From Porphyromonas asaccharolytica DSM 20707 (lineage in GTDB: Bacteria; Bacteroidota; Bacteroidia; Bacteroidales; Porphyromonadaceae): a DNA stretch of 64,000 nucleotides. Below are positions 54,560 through 63,320 of the stretch, piece by piece; the first letter of the stretch is position 1, and each line of letters starts with the position of its first letter. The notes under the pieces were generated by a model. That model was not told where the DNA came from and made no database searches. It was given only the letters and a program-made list of their open reading frames with translations. A program made the position numbers and the translations under genes. Location of the stretch: contig NC_015501.1 of NCBI RefSeq assembly GCF_000212375.1, positions 1,426,001 through 1,490,000 on the forward strand. Direction: 5' to 3'.

Positions 54560-54602
54560 ATAGCCACGTGGAAAATTTCAAATATCCACGTGGCTATTTT
54601 TT
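54560..54602 (+). terminator. Terminator formed by array copy 5, after crcB
   Basis: ATAGCCACGTGG (54560-54571) pairs with CCACGTGGCTAT (54586-54597), 12 bp, followed directly by TTTTTT. It is 140 bases past the crcB stop in the right direction. Confidence 0.85.
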
Positions 54603-54770
54603 ATTCTCCACGTAGGGAAGAAACATTTCCTCCGAAGTTTCATTTGATTCCTCCGAAGTTTTACTTCTCGCCTACGTGGATATTTTTCATTCTCCACGTG
54701 GAGATTTGAGAATTTCCACGTGGGAATTTGAGAATTTCCACGTGGGAATTTGAGAATTTCCACGTGGGGA
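54560..54770. repeat. Phased palindrome array, copy 5, with two extra sites
   Basis: Centres at 54567.5, 54589.5, 54611.5, 54675.5, 54697.5 and 54719.5 (22, 22, 64, 22, 22), then 54741.5 and 54763.5, still at 22 bp. The last three sites belong to a 22-bp tandem unit ATTTGAGAATTTCCACGTGG. The core is in the opposite orientation to copies 1-3. The rest of the gap to 55093 shows only a candidate -7 box (TACATTTG, 54981-54988). Confidence 0.9.
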
Positions 54771-55093
54771 ATAGATCGGATCGTCGAGATGGAGGACGTT
54801 GTCTTCAAATAATGGGGAAGGGGGGGAGTTGTCAGTGGAGTCCGATCTCTTTCGAAGCCTCTGATCTTCGTCGACGTCTGCGAGCTTTTGAGAGGTTATC
54901 TCTTTGCTTCAGATTGACACTTTAGCGTGTCTAAGTAGTGATTTATCAACTGGTATAGCCTTTGTATGACTAAAAAAGAGTACATTTGCAGGGCAGAGGG
55001 GTCTGCACGTATGGAGCGAGCGAGCTCTGTGTAGTGTAGACATCCCCCTTGCTTAACACATTAACTATGAACATAATCTTAAACGACAAAGTT

Positions 55094-55495
55094 ATGAAAC
55101 GCATTGCAATCCTTACAACGATCCTCCTACTCTGTGCTACGCTAGCTGGAGCTCAGAACAAGCAGGCCACAGGCAAGCAGTCTGGCGCTCAGATCACAGC
55201 AACGGAGACTGAGTTTGACTTTGGCACCATCAAGGAGGTGGACGGACCTGTCAGTCATACCTTCACGATCAAAAATACAGGTAAAGCTCCGCTTGTCCTC
55301 ACTCGTGTCGTAGCCTCTTGTGGCTGTACGAAGCCTGAGTTCGAGACAGCTCCTATCGCTCCAGGTAAGACTACAACGGTCAAGGTGACCTATAATCCAG
55401 CCGGACGCCCTGGACAATTTGTCAAGACCATCTCTATCTATAGCAATGGTAAGGATGGTAGCTATATCCTACGCATTAAGGGCGTTGTCGAGTAA
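55094..55495 (+). CDS. Exported DUF1573 protein, small
   Basis: 133 residues from the ATG at 55094 (a frame from 55049 adds residues before the signal peptide). A signal peptide (about 1-21) is followed by one DUF1573 domain, an Ig-like beta-sandwich: FDFGTIKEVDGPVSHTF, FTIKNTGKAPLVL and the diagnostic SCGCTKPEF. Periplasmic or surface location; function unknown. A second, larger DUF1573 protein follows. Confidence 0.85.
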   Translation: MKRIAILTTILLLCATLAGAQNKQATGKQSGAQITATETEFDFGTIKEVDGPVSHTFTIKNTGKAPLVLTRVVASCGCTKPEFETAPIAPGKTTTVKVTYNPAGRPGQFVKTISIYSNGKDGSYILRIKGVVE

Positions 55496-55619
55496 AATCG
55501 TACTACTAAAGAGAAGGTCTTATAGTCTCTTGATGAAACATACGCTACGACCTCAGAGCCTTCATTATGAAGGCGATGGGTTGTAGGGGCGTGTCTCAAG
55601 TGAACTAAAAGAGATAGTT

Positions 55620-56717
55620 ATGGCTACAAGAAGATTGTTGGCTCTCCTGATATGTCTCACTGCGACTCTAAGTGTAGTGTGTGCGCAGCAGCCTAAGGAG
55701 ATGATCGACTCGCTCTCGGCAATACATAACTTCGGCACGATTGCTGAAGAGCGGGGGACTGTGTCGCACAGCTTTACCTTGAGAAACGTGTCTGACCAGC
55801 AGATGGTCATACTGCGTGTCAATACGGATTGTGGCTGTACGACGCCTACCTATGATCGTACTGCTGTAGCTCCTGGTGATTCGATACCTATCTTGATCAC
55901 CTATAATCCGCTAAATCGTCCAGGTTCTTTCGTTAAGTATACGCGTGTCTACACTTCTGTAGATCCGAGTAAGCCTATCAAGCTGACGATCAAGGGGAAT
56001 GTAGCTACACTAGGCAGACAGACCCCAACGAATGCACGCTACCAGCAAGAGATAGGTGCACTGCAAGTGAGTAATCTCTTTCTAGACTTCCCCTTGCAGC
56101 CTGCTGGCGAAGAGAACACGATTCGTCTGATGCTCAACAATCCGACCAATAGCCCCCTAGAGGTGTCACTGGACACGCTTCCTAGCTTCCTATCTAGTAG
56201 TGTACGTCACGCTACACTGGCTGCTTATGAGCCTGAGGAAATTTTCCTGACGGCGCATACTGATGGGACGGTGGCTCCTGGCATTCATAAAGGGTGGATA
56301 GGCATCACGGTACGAACGCAGAATAGCGAGCCAGATCTCTCTGGTGGGGTGATGGTACGCCTTGTGATGCCCCCGCATTTTGACAAGGGGGCCGCAGCAC
56401 CGCTTGCGGATCTAAAGACTTATCAGCGTCTTACAGACTTATCTCCAGAAGCAACGGTGTATGAGGGTGCAGTTGCTCTAAAGAATGATGGCAAGGCACC
56501 GATGCATATCTACTCGGCGGAGAGTAATACAGCTTTCCTAACGATCTTAGAGTATCCCGAGACGATTGCTCCCGGAGAGCGTGCTGAGATACGTTATCGG
56601 CTTAATCTGGAGGAAGTTGATCGCTCGCGTGGAGCTTTGAAGGCAAACTTTGACCTGCTGCTGAATGATCCGAACGCGCCGCTACGCAATGTCCTGATCG
56701 TCATACCTAAGCGGTAG
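55620..56717 (+). CDS. Exported DUF1573 protein, large
   Basis: 365 residues. Signal peptide (about 1-22, ending VVCAQQ), then a DUF1573 domain with HNFGTIAEERGTVSHSF and DCGCTTPTY, close in pattern to the preceding gene, then about 230 residues of further beta-rich sequence with repeated LNNPTNSPLEV- and ALKNDGKAPMH-like strands, suggesting two more Ig-like domains. Function unknown. It starts 124 bases after the smaller DUF1573 gene and may have arisen by duplication. Confidence 0.8.
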   Translation: MATRRLLALLICLTATLSVVCAQQPKEMIDSLSAIHNFGTIAEERGTVSHSFTLRNVSDQQMVILRVNTDCGCTTPTYDRTAVAPGDSIPILITYNPLNRPGSFVKYTRVYTSVDPSKPIKLTIKGNVATLGRQTPTNARYQQEIGALQVSNLFLDFPLQPAGEENTIRLMLNNPTNSPLEVSLDTLPSFLSSSVRHATLAAYEPEEIFLTAHTDGTVAPGIHKGWIGITVRTQNSEPDLSGGVMVRLVMPPHFDKGAAAPLADLKTYQRLTDLSPEATVYEGAVALKNDGKAPMHIYSAESNTAFLTILEYPETIAPGERAEIRYRLNLEEVDRSRGALKANFDLLLNDPNAPLRNVLIVIPKR

Positions 56718-56779
56718 CTCTTGGCTGTTAGCTAGCACTTCTAGTGCTCCTAGTGCCACTAGAGCTCCTAGAAATACTT

Positions 56780-56808
56780 AGTTCCTCTAATCTCTAACTT
56801 CTAATCTC
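56780..56808. repeat. Heptamer repeat before meaB
   Basis: TTCCTCT/AATCTCT/AACTTCT/AATCTCT run, the same 7-bp family as at 54517, ending eight bases before the meaB start. Just upstream (56733-56770) are short palindromes such as AGCACT/AGTGCT and CTAGTGCCACTAG. Confidence 0.7.
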
Positions 56809-56815
56809 TCTCCTC

Positions 56816-57919
56816 ATGCTCACGAATGATCATCCTGAAAATGACCCTCAGTACGCAGGTCTCAAGGTGAATAAAGGTGTCTCTGCTCAGCCTATGGTCA
56901 ATCCTTATCTGCGCCAGCAACGGGTGCTACGCGAGGACTACTCCGCTGAGCGTTATATTGAGGAGATCTTGGCGGGCAATCGCACTTTTCTCGCTCGTGC
57001 CGTGACGCTTGTTGAGAGCACACGTCATGACCACCAGCTCAAGGCACAGCAGATACTAGAGGGGTGCCTCCCTTACAGTGGGCACTCAATGCGTGTAGGT
57101 ATCACTGGCGTGCCTGGGGCGGGTAAGAGTACGTCGATAGATGCCTTCGGAATGCATCTCATCAAGCAGGGGCACAAGCTGGCTGTGCTGGCGATTGACC
57201 CTAGTAGCGAGATCTCTAAGGGAAGTATCCTAGGCGACAAAACACGTATGGAGCGACTCTCTCGTGAGGAGCGTGCGTTCATCCGTCCTAGTGCTAGTAG
57301 CTCTTCTCTAGGTGGCGTAGCGCGCAAGACCCGTGAGACCATTATCCTCTGTGAGGCAGCAGGCTTTGATACGGTTTTCGTCGAGACGGTGGGAGTAGGG
57401 CAGAGTGAGACGGCTGTGCACTCGATGGTCGACTTTTTCCTCCTAATCCAGCTGGCAGGTACGGGCGATGAACTACAAGGCATCAAGCGTGGTATCATGG
57501 AGATGGCCGACGGAATCATTATCAATAAGGCTGATGGCGACAATGTAGACAAAGCTCGTCTTGCTGCACAGCACTTTCGTAATGCGCTACAGCTTTTTCC
57601 CGCTACCGAGTCGGGCTGGGAGCCGAAGGTTATGACCTACTCAGGACTGAAGGGGATAGGTATCAAGGAGATCTTTGATATGATCGATGAGTACCGTCAG
57701 ACGACTAAGGAGAGTGGTTACTTTGATTATAATCGTCGCCGCCAGGAGAAGTGGTGGATGTACGAGACAGTCAACGAAGAGTTGCGCCGCTCCTTCTACG
57801 ACAATGAGCAGGTCAAGCAGCTTCAAGAGACTGTCGAGCGAGAGGTCTTGGAGAATCGTATCACACCCTTTGTGGGGGCGGGACGACTCTTAGAGGCTTT
57901 CTACCAGTCGCTGAAGTGA
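56816..57919 (+). CDS. meaB: Methylmalonyl-CoA mutase-associated GTPase MeaB/ArgK
   Basis: G3E-type P-loop GTPase of 367 residues that protects and reloads the B12-dependent methylmalonyl-CoA mutase. Motifs: GVPGAGKST (98-106), VLAIDPSSEISKGSILGDKTRM, FIRPSASSSSLGGVARKT and FVETVGVGQSE (Walker B region), NKADGDN. The mutase genes are not in the window. In succinate-producing anaerobes this path makes propionate, so it fits with frdCAB upstream (inference). Confidence 0.94.
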   Translation: MLTNDHPENDPQYAGLKVNKGVSAQPMVNPYLRQQRVLREDYSAERYIEEILAGNRTFLARAVTLVESTRHDHQLKAQQILEGCLPYSGHSMRVGITGVPGAGKSTSIDAFGMHLIKQGHKLAVLAIDPSSEISKGSILGDKTRMERLSREERAFIRPSASSSSLGGVARKTRETIILCEAAGFDTVFVETVGVGQSETAVHSMVDFFLLIQLAGTGDELQGIKRGIMEMADGIIINKADGDNVDKARLAAQHFRNALQLFPATESGWEPKVMTYSGLKGIGIKEIFDMIDEYRQTTKESGYFDYNRRRQEKWWMYETVNEELRRSFYDNEQVKQLQETVEREVLENRITPFVGAGRLLEAFYQSLK

Positions 57920-57961
57920 TATGAATTGGCTGCAGACTTATAACTTACACGATAATATAGT

Positions 57962-58294
57962 ATGATGGCAGACTTAGACTTTGAGCAGCTCGATCGGAAT
58001 GCGATCCAGTATCTGCGCAACCATCTAGATCCCTCCTTTGTCAAGGAGTATAATGATGACGAGATCTTTCTCTACGTCATGGATCTCTGTGACGAGTACT
58101 CCGAGGGAATAGATGATGAGGAGGGCTATCTTAACATAGATGAGATGGCTGACTTTGTCTCTGATCGTCTGAGCGAGGATATGGGTGTCAAGATGCACGA
58201 AGATGATGCGTATGATCTGATCTCCACGCTCTATGACTATTATGCCGAGGAGGGGCTAGTCGACATCCTCGATGCTGATGAGGAGCAGAAGTAA
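57962..58294 (+). CDS. Small acidic cytoplasmic protein, unknown
   Basis: 110 residues, strongly acidic, no signal peptide, mostly helical (FEQLDRNAIQYLRNHLDPSFV, YVMDLCDEYSEGIDDEEG). I do not recognise a family. A second ATG at 57965 is equally possible. It lies 42 bases after meaB and 19 before trmB, and codon use looks like its neighbours. Conservation next to trmB would suggest a housekeeping role; not testable here. Confidence 0.7.
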   Translation: MMADLDFEQLDRNAIQYLRNHLDPSFVKEYNDDEIFLYVMDLCDEYSEGIDDEEGYLNIDEMADFVSDRLSEDMGVKMHEDDAYDLISTLYDYYAEEGLVDILDADEEQK

Positions 58295-58313
58295 TCGATG
58301 CTGAGGTACGCCT

Positions 58314-59108
58314 ATGGCTAGACGTAAACTAGAGAAATTTGCCGATCTGCATAGCTATCCCAATGTGTATGAGTATGGCTATGCAGAGCTTTCTTCTCCT
58401 GAAGTGGCAAGACAAATAGCTGGTAGGTGGAGCGAGCGAGCCTTTGATGCGGATCGCCCGCTCATCTTAGAGTTGGGCTGCGGACGAGGCGAATACACGG
58501 TCGCCCTAGCTCAGCAAGATATCACGCACAACTATATTGGTGTAGACCGCAAGGGCGCACGCATGTGGCATGGAGCCACAGAGGCCTTGGACAAAGGACT
58601 CTCCAACGCTGCATTCCTACGTACCGATATCAATCTCCTCCCGCTGGCTTTTGCTCCAGGTGAGGTGAGTGAGCTGTGGATCACCTTCCCCGATCCGCAG
58701 ATGAAGCGTACACGATCCAGGCTGCTGTCATCAGCTTTTTTCGCTAGTTACAATCGCTATCTCAAGCCTGACGGGGTGGTGCATCTTAAGACGGATAGCA
58801 CCTTCCTCTATGAGTATACTCTGAGTCTGCTAGAGGTGAATGATATCCACCCCCTAGTGGCTCTGCCTGATCTATACCAAGAGGAGCAGGTGCTGACACA
58901 GTATGACATACCGCGCGTCCTGACCCACTATGAGAAGCAGTGGCTGGGTAGGGGTAAGATGATTAAATATATCCGATTTGCTCTGCCAGAGCGAGCGCAA
59001 TGGTTGGAGCCCGAGTGTGAGCCAGAGCATGACGACTATACCAGTTGGTCGCAAGTCCCTGGTGGTCTCTTGCACCAGGTGGAGCAAGCCTTTGCTCAGG
59101 AGGAATAA
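58314..59108 (+). CDS. trmB: tRNA (guanine-N7)-methyltransferase TrmB
   Basis: Makes m7G46 in tRNA. 264 residues. SAM site LELGCGRGEYTVALA (about 52-66), NYIGVDRKGARM, and the family motif LWITFPDPQMK (about 121-131). A C-terminal extension of about 25 residues (EPECEPEHDDYTSWSQVPG) is beyond the usual end. It is followed 29 bases later by mrp. Confidence 0.93.
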   Translation: MARRKLEKFADLHSYPNVYEYGYAELSSPEVARQIAGRWSERAFDADRPLILELGCGRGEYTVALAQQDITHNYIGVDRKGARMWHGATEALDKGLSNAAFLRTDINLLPLAFAPGEVSELWITFPDPQMKRTRSRLLSSAFFASYNRYLKPDGVVHLKTDSTFLYEYTLSLLEVNDIHPLVALPDLYQEEQVLTQYDIPRVLTHYEKQWLGRGKMIKYIRFALPERAQWLEPECEPEHDDYTSWSQVPGGLLHQVEQAFAQEE

Positions 59109-59137
59109 AAGCTTAGATCAAAAAATAGAAACAAGAT

Positions 59138-60253
59138 ATGAATAGCTATACAACCGAGCAAGTACTCGATGCGCTGCGCAATGTGCGTTACCCTGGTACG
59201 GGTACAGACATTGTCTCTTCGGGCATCGTGACAGACGACATACAGATAGAGGGACGACAGATCTCTCTGACGCTGCACTTCCCCCGTGTGCGAGATCCCT
59301 TTGCTCGCTCCGTGGTCAAAGCAGCTGAGACCGCCATCCTCACTTTCCTCGATGCAGAGGCAGATGTGACGGGGCGTATCAAGGCAACTTTTAGAGAAGA
59401 GCCTGAGCAACCTGAGGTGGAGAATCCGCTCCCAATGGTCTCTAATACCATCGCCATCTTCAGTGGCAAGGGCGGGGTCGGTAAGAGTACGGTCACGAGC
59501 AACTTAGCGGTGGCTCTAGCTCGCCAAGGGTATAGAGTGGGACTCCTCGATGCCGATATTTATGGGCCATCGATGCCGAAGATGTTTCACTGTGAGGATG
59601 CTCGTCCTGTCGCTGAGGAAGTCGATGGCAAGGATCGTATTGCACCCGTTGTTGTGACAGAGGGTATCAAGATGCTCTCGATCGGCTTCTTCGTACGTCC
59701 TGATCAAGCACTTTTATGGCGCGGTACGATGGCTTCGAATGCGCTTAAACAGCTCCTTACAGAGGGGCACTGGGGAGAGCTAGATTATCTACTCATTGAT
59801 ATGCCTCCTGGGACGGGAGATATAGCTCTGACGCTGGTCCAAACGCTACCACTCACAGGCGCTATCGTGGTGACCACACCGCAGGAGGTCGCTCTCGTTG
59901 ATGCGATGAAAGGAATTAACCTTTTCCAGACTGACCCGGTCAATGTGCCTATTCTCGGTTTGGTGGAGAACATGTCTTGGTTTACGCCTGCCGAGTTGCC
60001 CGACAATAAGTACTACATCTTCGGTCGTGACGGTGGTAAGCGGTTGGCTGAGCAATTTAACATACCGCTCCTGGGTCAGCTCCCGCTCGTACAGAGTGTC
60101 TGCGAGGCGGGCGATGCGGGCGAGCCGATAGCAGCGCAGAGTGACCAAGTGATGAGCCATTATTTTGCTGAGCTAGCTACGGCTGTAACGGAGAGAGTGC
60201 AGGAGAGACTGTCGATGGCTCCCGCCACAAAACGGGTACATGTGTCGCATTAG
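59138..60253 (+). CDS. Mrp/NBP35-family iron-sulfur carrier ATPase
   Basis: 371 residues. An N-terminal MIP18/DUF59 domain (1-90) is fused to a ParA-like deviant Walker ATPase: FSGKGGVGKSTVTSNLAVAL (108-127), DADIYGPSMPKM and LLIDMPPGTGDIALTL. It moves assembled Fe-S clusters to target enzymes. The usual C-terminal CxxC is absent (NMSWFTPAELPDNKYYIFG), as in several Bacteroidota relatives. A long inverted pair of heptamer repeats follows. Confidence 0.92.
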   Translation: MNSYTTEQVLDALRNVRYPGTGTDIVSSGIVTDDIQIEGRQISLTLHFPRVRDPFARSVVKAAETAILTFLDAEADVTGRIKATFREEPEQPEVENPLPMVSNTIAIFSGKGGVGKSTVTSNLAVALARQGYRVGLLDADIYGPSMPKMFHCEDARPVAEEVDGKDRIAPVVVTEGIKMLSIGFFVRPDQALLWRGTMASNALKQLLTEGHWGELDYLLIDMPPGTGDIALTLVQTLPLTGAIVVTTPQEVALVDAMKGINLFQTDPVNVPILGLVENMSWFTPAELPDNKYYIFGRDGGKRLAEQFNIPLLGQLPLVQSVCEAGDAGEPIAAQSDQVMSHYFAELATAVTERVQERLSMAPATKRVHVSH

Positions 60254-60374
60254 AGGTTAGAGATAATAAGTTAGAGGTTAGAGATTAGAAATTAGAGGTT
60301 AGAAGTTAGACCTCTTCTCGTATCCTTTGGCGTGTAGTCTCTCTAACCTCTAATCTCTAAAGTCTAACCTCTAA
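60252..60374. repeat. Heptamer repeats as two inverted arms
   Basis: The left arm (60252-60308) is made of TTAGAGG/TTAGAGA/TTAGAAG variants. The right arm (60343-60374) is the complement (CTAACCT, CTAATCT). The arms could form a long imperfect hairpin between mrp and the lipoprotein gene. Confidence 0.8.
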
Positions 60375-60389
60375 TTTCGTGGGAAGTAG

Positions 60390-60397
60390 TATCTTTG
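60390..60397 (+). promoter_or_regulatory. -7 box (TATCTTTG) for the lipoprotein-porG-uppS-bamA operon
   Basis: TATCTTTG 22 bases before the ATG at 60419. An upstream TTG start lies inside the box, which favours the later start. No clear -33 box. Confidence 0.6.
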
Positions 60398-60418
60398 TCT
60401 TCATATCAACAATTCTAT

Positions 60419-61792
60419 ATGACTCGCACTATACAATCACTCCATAGATACCTACTCCTCGTCGTAGCTCTGCTACCGCTTATCAGCTTGCCTAGCTGCC
60501 AGCGCAAGTCGATTGTCGAGGATGTTCAGATAGAGAGCGTACTTATCTCAGAGCTCAAGATGAGTGACAAGTCTGTCCCTGAGCTGGAGAAGACACTCTT
60601 CTCTATAGATCAGCGCAAAGGACTGATATACAATGCTCGTCCGCTACCTAAGGGAACTAAAATAGGAACGGTCAAGCTACAGATTGTAGCCTCGCCCGAT
60701 GCTTTTCCTAAGATTTACATAGGAGGTGTCGAGCAGCCCTCTATGTCAGGTCTAGATACGGTCAATATGTCCAATCATGCTGAGGGGGTGCGTATTGTCA
60801 TGCAACATCGAAAGAACGCTTCCTTGACTAAGGAGTATCAGCTCAAGATCAACATCTATGATCGTGATCCCTACACCCACACTTGGACGAAGTCCGCACA
60901 CCCAGCGCCAGCCTCTGCTACGAGTGATGGCATCGTGTTGAGTCGTCTTGTGGACAATGGAGAGGCTTACTATTACTTCACACGTACTACTAGTGAGAGT
61001 CATCTATGGCGTGCCTCTCACAAGGAGCCTGAGCTATGGCAAGAGGTTACGATACCTAAGACGCTCGACTCTCCCATCATAGACATCGTGGAGCAGGGGG
61101 GTAGAGATGCGATCCTCTGCCTACAAGAAAGTGGTCAGTACGCTTACTACGACCATGCGAATGGAGGAGACTGGGGGCAGAGTAATGCTTTGCCAGGTAG
61201 AGCATCCTATCTCTTGGGCAATCTATACCATAGAGGGGAGAATAAGCTCCTCGTAGCTGTGAAGTCTGCTGATGGGGTACACTTCAATAGTGAGGGAGGC
61301 ATACGAGTCCCAGCGGATTTTCCTCTAGAGCAGAATGCACGTCTCTCGTTTATTGTAGAGCATCATCCAGTAGGACTCGTGGTCGGAGGCTCTGTCGCTG
61401 ATACGACGGCACTTGTCTACAGCACTTCCAATGGACTTGATTGGCTCACACCTCACGATGCCGGTGTCGTGAGCAAAATCTGGCCGAGCGACTTGCCTGG
61501 AGCGATGATCTACGAGCCACAAGACCAGACCATACTACTCGTCAAGCCTGCGGCTCGTCCTAAGCAAGCTGAGCAGCCTGCGATGCGTGCTTACGTATCG
61601 CTAGACTATGGCGCCATTTGGCAGCAGCTTACGGAAGAGTCTATACTTCCATCGTCCTACTATGAAAAGGGTCAGAAGCATCAGCAAGGCTTAGCACTCT
61701 ACCGTGGCGATGATGGACGAGTTTACCTTTTCGGAGGAATCAAGGGCGGTGCTCCTACGCTTTGGATCGGACAGCCGATACGCTTTCAGTAA
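60419..61792 (+). CDS. DUF6242-type outer membrane lipoprotein
   Basis: 457 residues with a lipoprotein signal (lipobox SLPSC at about 22-26). The N-terminal 150 residues are a beta-rich DUF6242-like domain (VEDVQIESVLISELKMSD; YDRDPYTHTWTK). The rest looks like a beta-propeller-type region (GEAYYYFTRTTSESHLWRAS, LYRGDDGRVYLFGGIKGGAPTLW). In P. gingivalis a lipoprotein gene sits in the same place beside porG, so a role with the outer-membrane machinery is plausible; function unknown. Confidence 0.7.
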   Translation: MTRTIQSLHRYLLLVVALLPLISLPSCQRKSIVEDVQIESVLISELKMSDKSVPELEKTLFSIDQRKGLIYNARPLPKGTKIGTVKLQIVASPDAFPKIYIGGVEQPSMSGLDTVNMSNHAEGVRIVMQHRKNASLTKEYQLKINIYDRDPYTHTWTKSAHPAPASATSDGIVLSRLVDNGEAYYYFTRTTSESHLWRASHKEPELWQEVTIPKTLDSPIIDIVEQGGRDAILCLQESGQYAYYDHANGGDWGQSNALPGRASYLLGNLYHRGENKLLVAVKSADGVHFNSEGGIRVPADFPLEQNARLSFIVEHHPVGLVVGGSVADTTALVYSTSNGLDWLTPHDAGVVSKIWPSDLPGAMIYEPQDQTILLVKPAARPKQAEQPAMRAYVSLDYGAIWQQLTEESILPSSYYEKGQKHQQGLALYRGDDGRVYLFGGIKGGAPTLWIGQPIRFQ

Positions 61793-61830
61793 TATTACGT
61801 AGCACGCTATCTAGGCGTTTTCACTGATCT

Positions 61831-62565
61831 ATGCAGCTAACCCTACGTCAGCCACTACTCATCACGTTGATGCTCTGTGCAGTCACACTCACTGCGCAGG
61901 AGTATCGCTATGAGATGGGAGGATCTGTAGGTGCTGCGTCCTATCTAGGGAATGCTAATAGACGTATCCCTTTTGTGCCGATAGGTGGGACGGGAGGAGC
62001 GGTCTTTCGCTATAATCACAACTTCAGACTAGCCTTTTCGGGTGAACTCGGCTACAGCTTTCTTCCCTTCGACTGTCGCTATGCACAGACGGACTATCCG
62101 CAGGCTAGGGAGGCTGATCAAGCTACCCGTGGAGCCTCTCATCTGTTAGCGCTGAATGGCTGGGTGGAGTATAACTTTGCTCACTATAGTGACAAGTTTC
62201 GCTATCTGCAGACACGCTCTCTGGTACCTTATATAGGTGCCGGTCTCAGTGTCGGAACGTCCTTAGCAGCTCATAAGATGGCCTTCCTGCCAGGAGCTGG
62301 CATCAAGACAGGCATCAAGTACAAGCTCCGCAATAGGCTTAACCTGATCGCCGCACTGCAAGGGATCTATTATCTTAGTTCTCATTTGGACACCCCCACA
62401 GAGCAGTCGGGCTGGCTCAACAACCCCTACGGGATGCCGGTGGACTGGATCAAGGGTGGCGATGCCACGATAGGCTTGATCGTGAGTATCACCTATGAGT
62501 TTGGCAAGCGTAGCGAACCCTGTCACGGATCGGATAGCTACCCTAACTGGCAGATACCAAAATGA
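61831..62565 (+). CDS. porG: Type IX secretion component PorG (DUF6089 beta-barrel)
   Basis: 244 residues. A signal peptide (about 1-22, ending TLTAQE) is followed by a small outer-membrane beta-barrel: YEMGGSVGAASYLGNANRR, FRLAFSGELGYSF, GWVEYNFAHY, PYIGAGLSVG. PorG is one of the outer-membrane proteins needed for type IX secretion in P. gingivalis; the call rests on fold, length and the neighbours uppS and bamA. It overlaps uppS by four bases (ATGA). Confidence 0.8.
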   Translation: MQLTLRQPLLITLMLCAVTLTAQEYRYEMGGSVGAASYLGNANRRIPFVPIGGTGGAVFRYNHNFRLAFSGELGYSFLPFDCRYAQTDYPQAREADQATRGASHLLALNGWVEYNFAHYSDKFRYLQTRSLVPYIGAGLSVGTSLAAHKMAFLPGAGIKTGIKYKLRNRLNLIAALQGIYYLSSHLDTPTEQSGWLNNPYGMPVDWIKGGDATIGLIVSITYEFGKRSEPCHGSDSYPNWQIPK

Positions 62566-63278
62566 TGAAACAACAGACACCGCAGCATATAGCCATCATC
62601 ATGGATGGTAATGGTCGCTGGGCTCAGCGCAGAGACTTGTCTCGCAGTTACGGCCATAAGCAGGGTACCGATGTGCTAGAGAAGACTCTTTCAGCTGTAG
62701 CAGATCGAGGTATCCCGTACTTGACAGTCTATGCCTTCAGTACAGAAAACTGGAGTCGCCCAGAGTCCGAGGTTAACTATATCATGCAGCTCCTCGCAGA
62801 GGGACTACACGAGTATACGCCACGCTTCATCAAGGAGGGCGTGCGACTACGAGCTATCGGAGATATAGACCAATTACCCGCTCAGACAGCGGCGCAGCTT
62901 AGAGACTCCATGGAGCAGACTAAGGATGGGCAGCGGATCACGCTATGCATCGCACTCAGCTACTCCTCCTACACGGAGGTTAGCCATGCGATACGACATA
63001 TCGTCGCAGATGTGCAGTCCGGACGACTCAGCAGCGACGATCTGTCACGTCCCGAGCTGATCAATGACTACCTATATACCAGTGGCATGCCAATGCCCGA
63101 TCTGCTCATTCGTACAGGTGGAGAGCAGAGACTCTCGAACTTCCTCCTATTACAATCTGCTTACACAGAGCTTTACTTCACAGATACATTATGGCCCGAT
63201 TTTGATGAGGCAGAGCTCGACAAGGCACTGGCAGACTATGCTTCACGCCAGCGACGCTTTGGCAAAGTGCTACAGTAA
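62562..63278 (+). CDS. uppS: Undecaprenyl diphosphate synthase
   Basis: Makes the C55 carrier lipid for peptidoglycan and surface glycans. 238 residues. Catalytic Asp15 in IIMDGNGRWA (12-21), then GHKQG, YAFSTENWSRP, and LLIRTGGEQRLSNFLL. A second ATG at 62565 is possible. It is coupled to porG by the overlap and precedes bamA by 42 bases. Confidence 0.97.
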   Translation: MMKQQTPQHIAIIMDGNGRWAQRRDLSRSYGHKQGTDVLEKTLSAVADRGIPYLTVYAFSTENWSRPESEVNYIMQLLAEGLHEYTPRFIKEGVRLRAIGDIDQLPAQTAAQLRDSMEQTKDGQRITLCIALSYSSYTEVSHAIRHIVADVQSGRLSSDDLSRPELINDYLYTSGMPMPDLLIRTGGEQRLSNFLLLQSAYTELYFTDTLWPDFDEAELDKALADYASRQRRFGKVLQ

Positions 63279-63320
63279 AAAACACAGACCCATATATCAC
63301 AGACCCCTTCTGACCTCTTA

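Noticed and set aside
61730-61743. TTCGGAGGAATCAA, a 14-base match to the array core
   Set aside because: It lies in frame inside the DUF6242 lipoprotein gene (coding FGGIK), with no palindromes or phasing around it; taken as chance.
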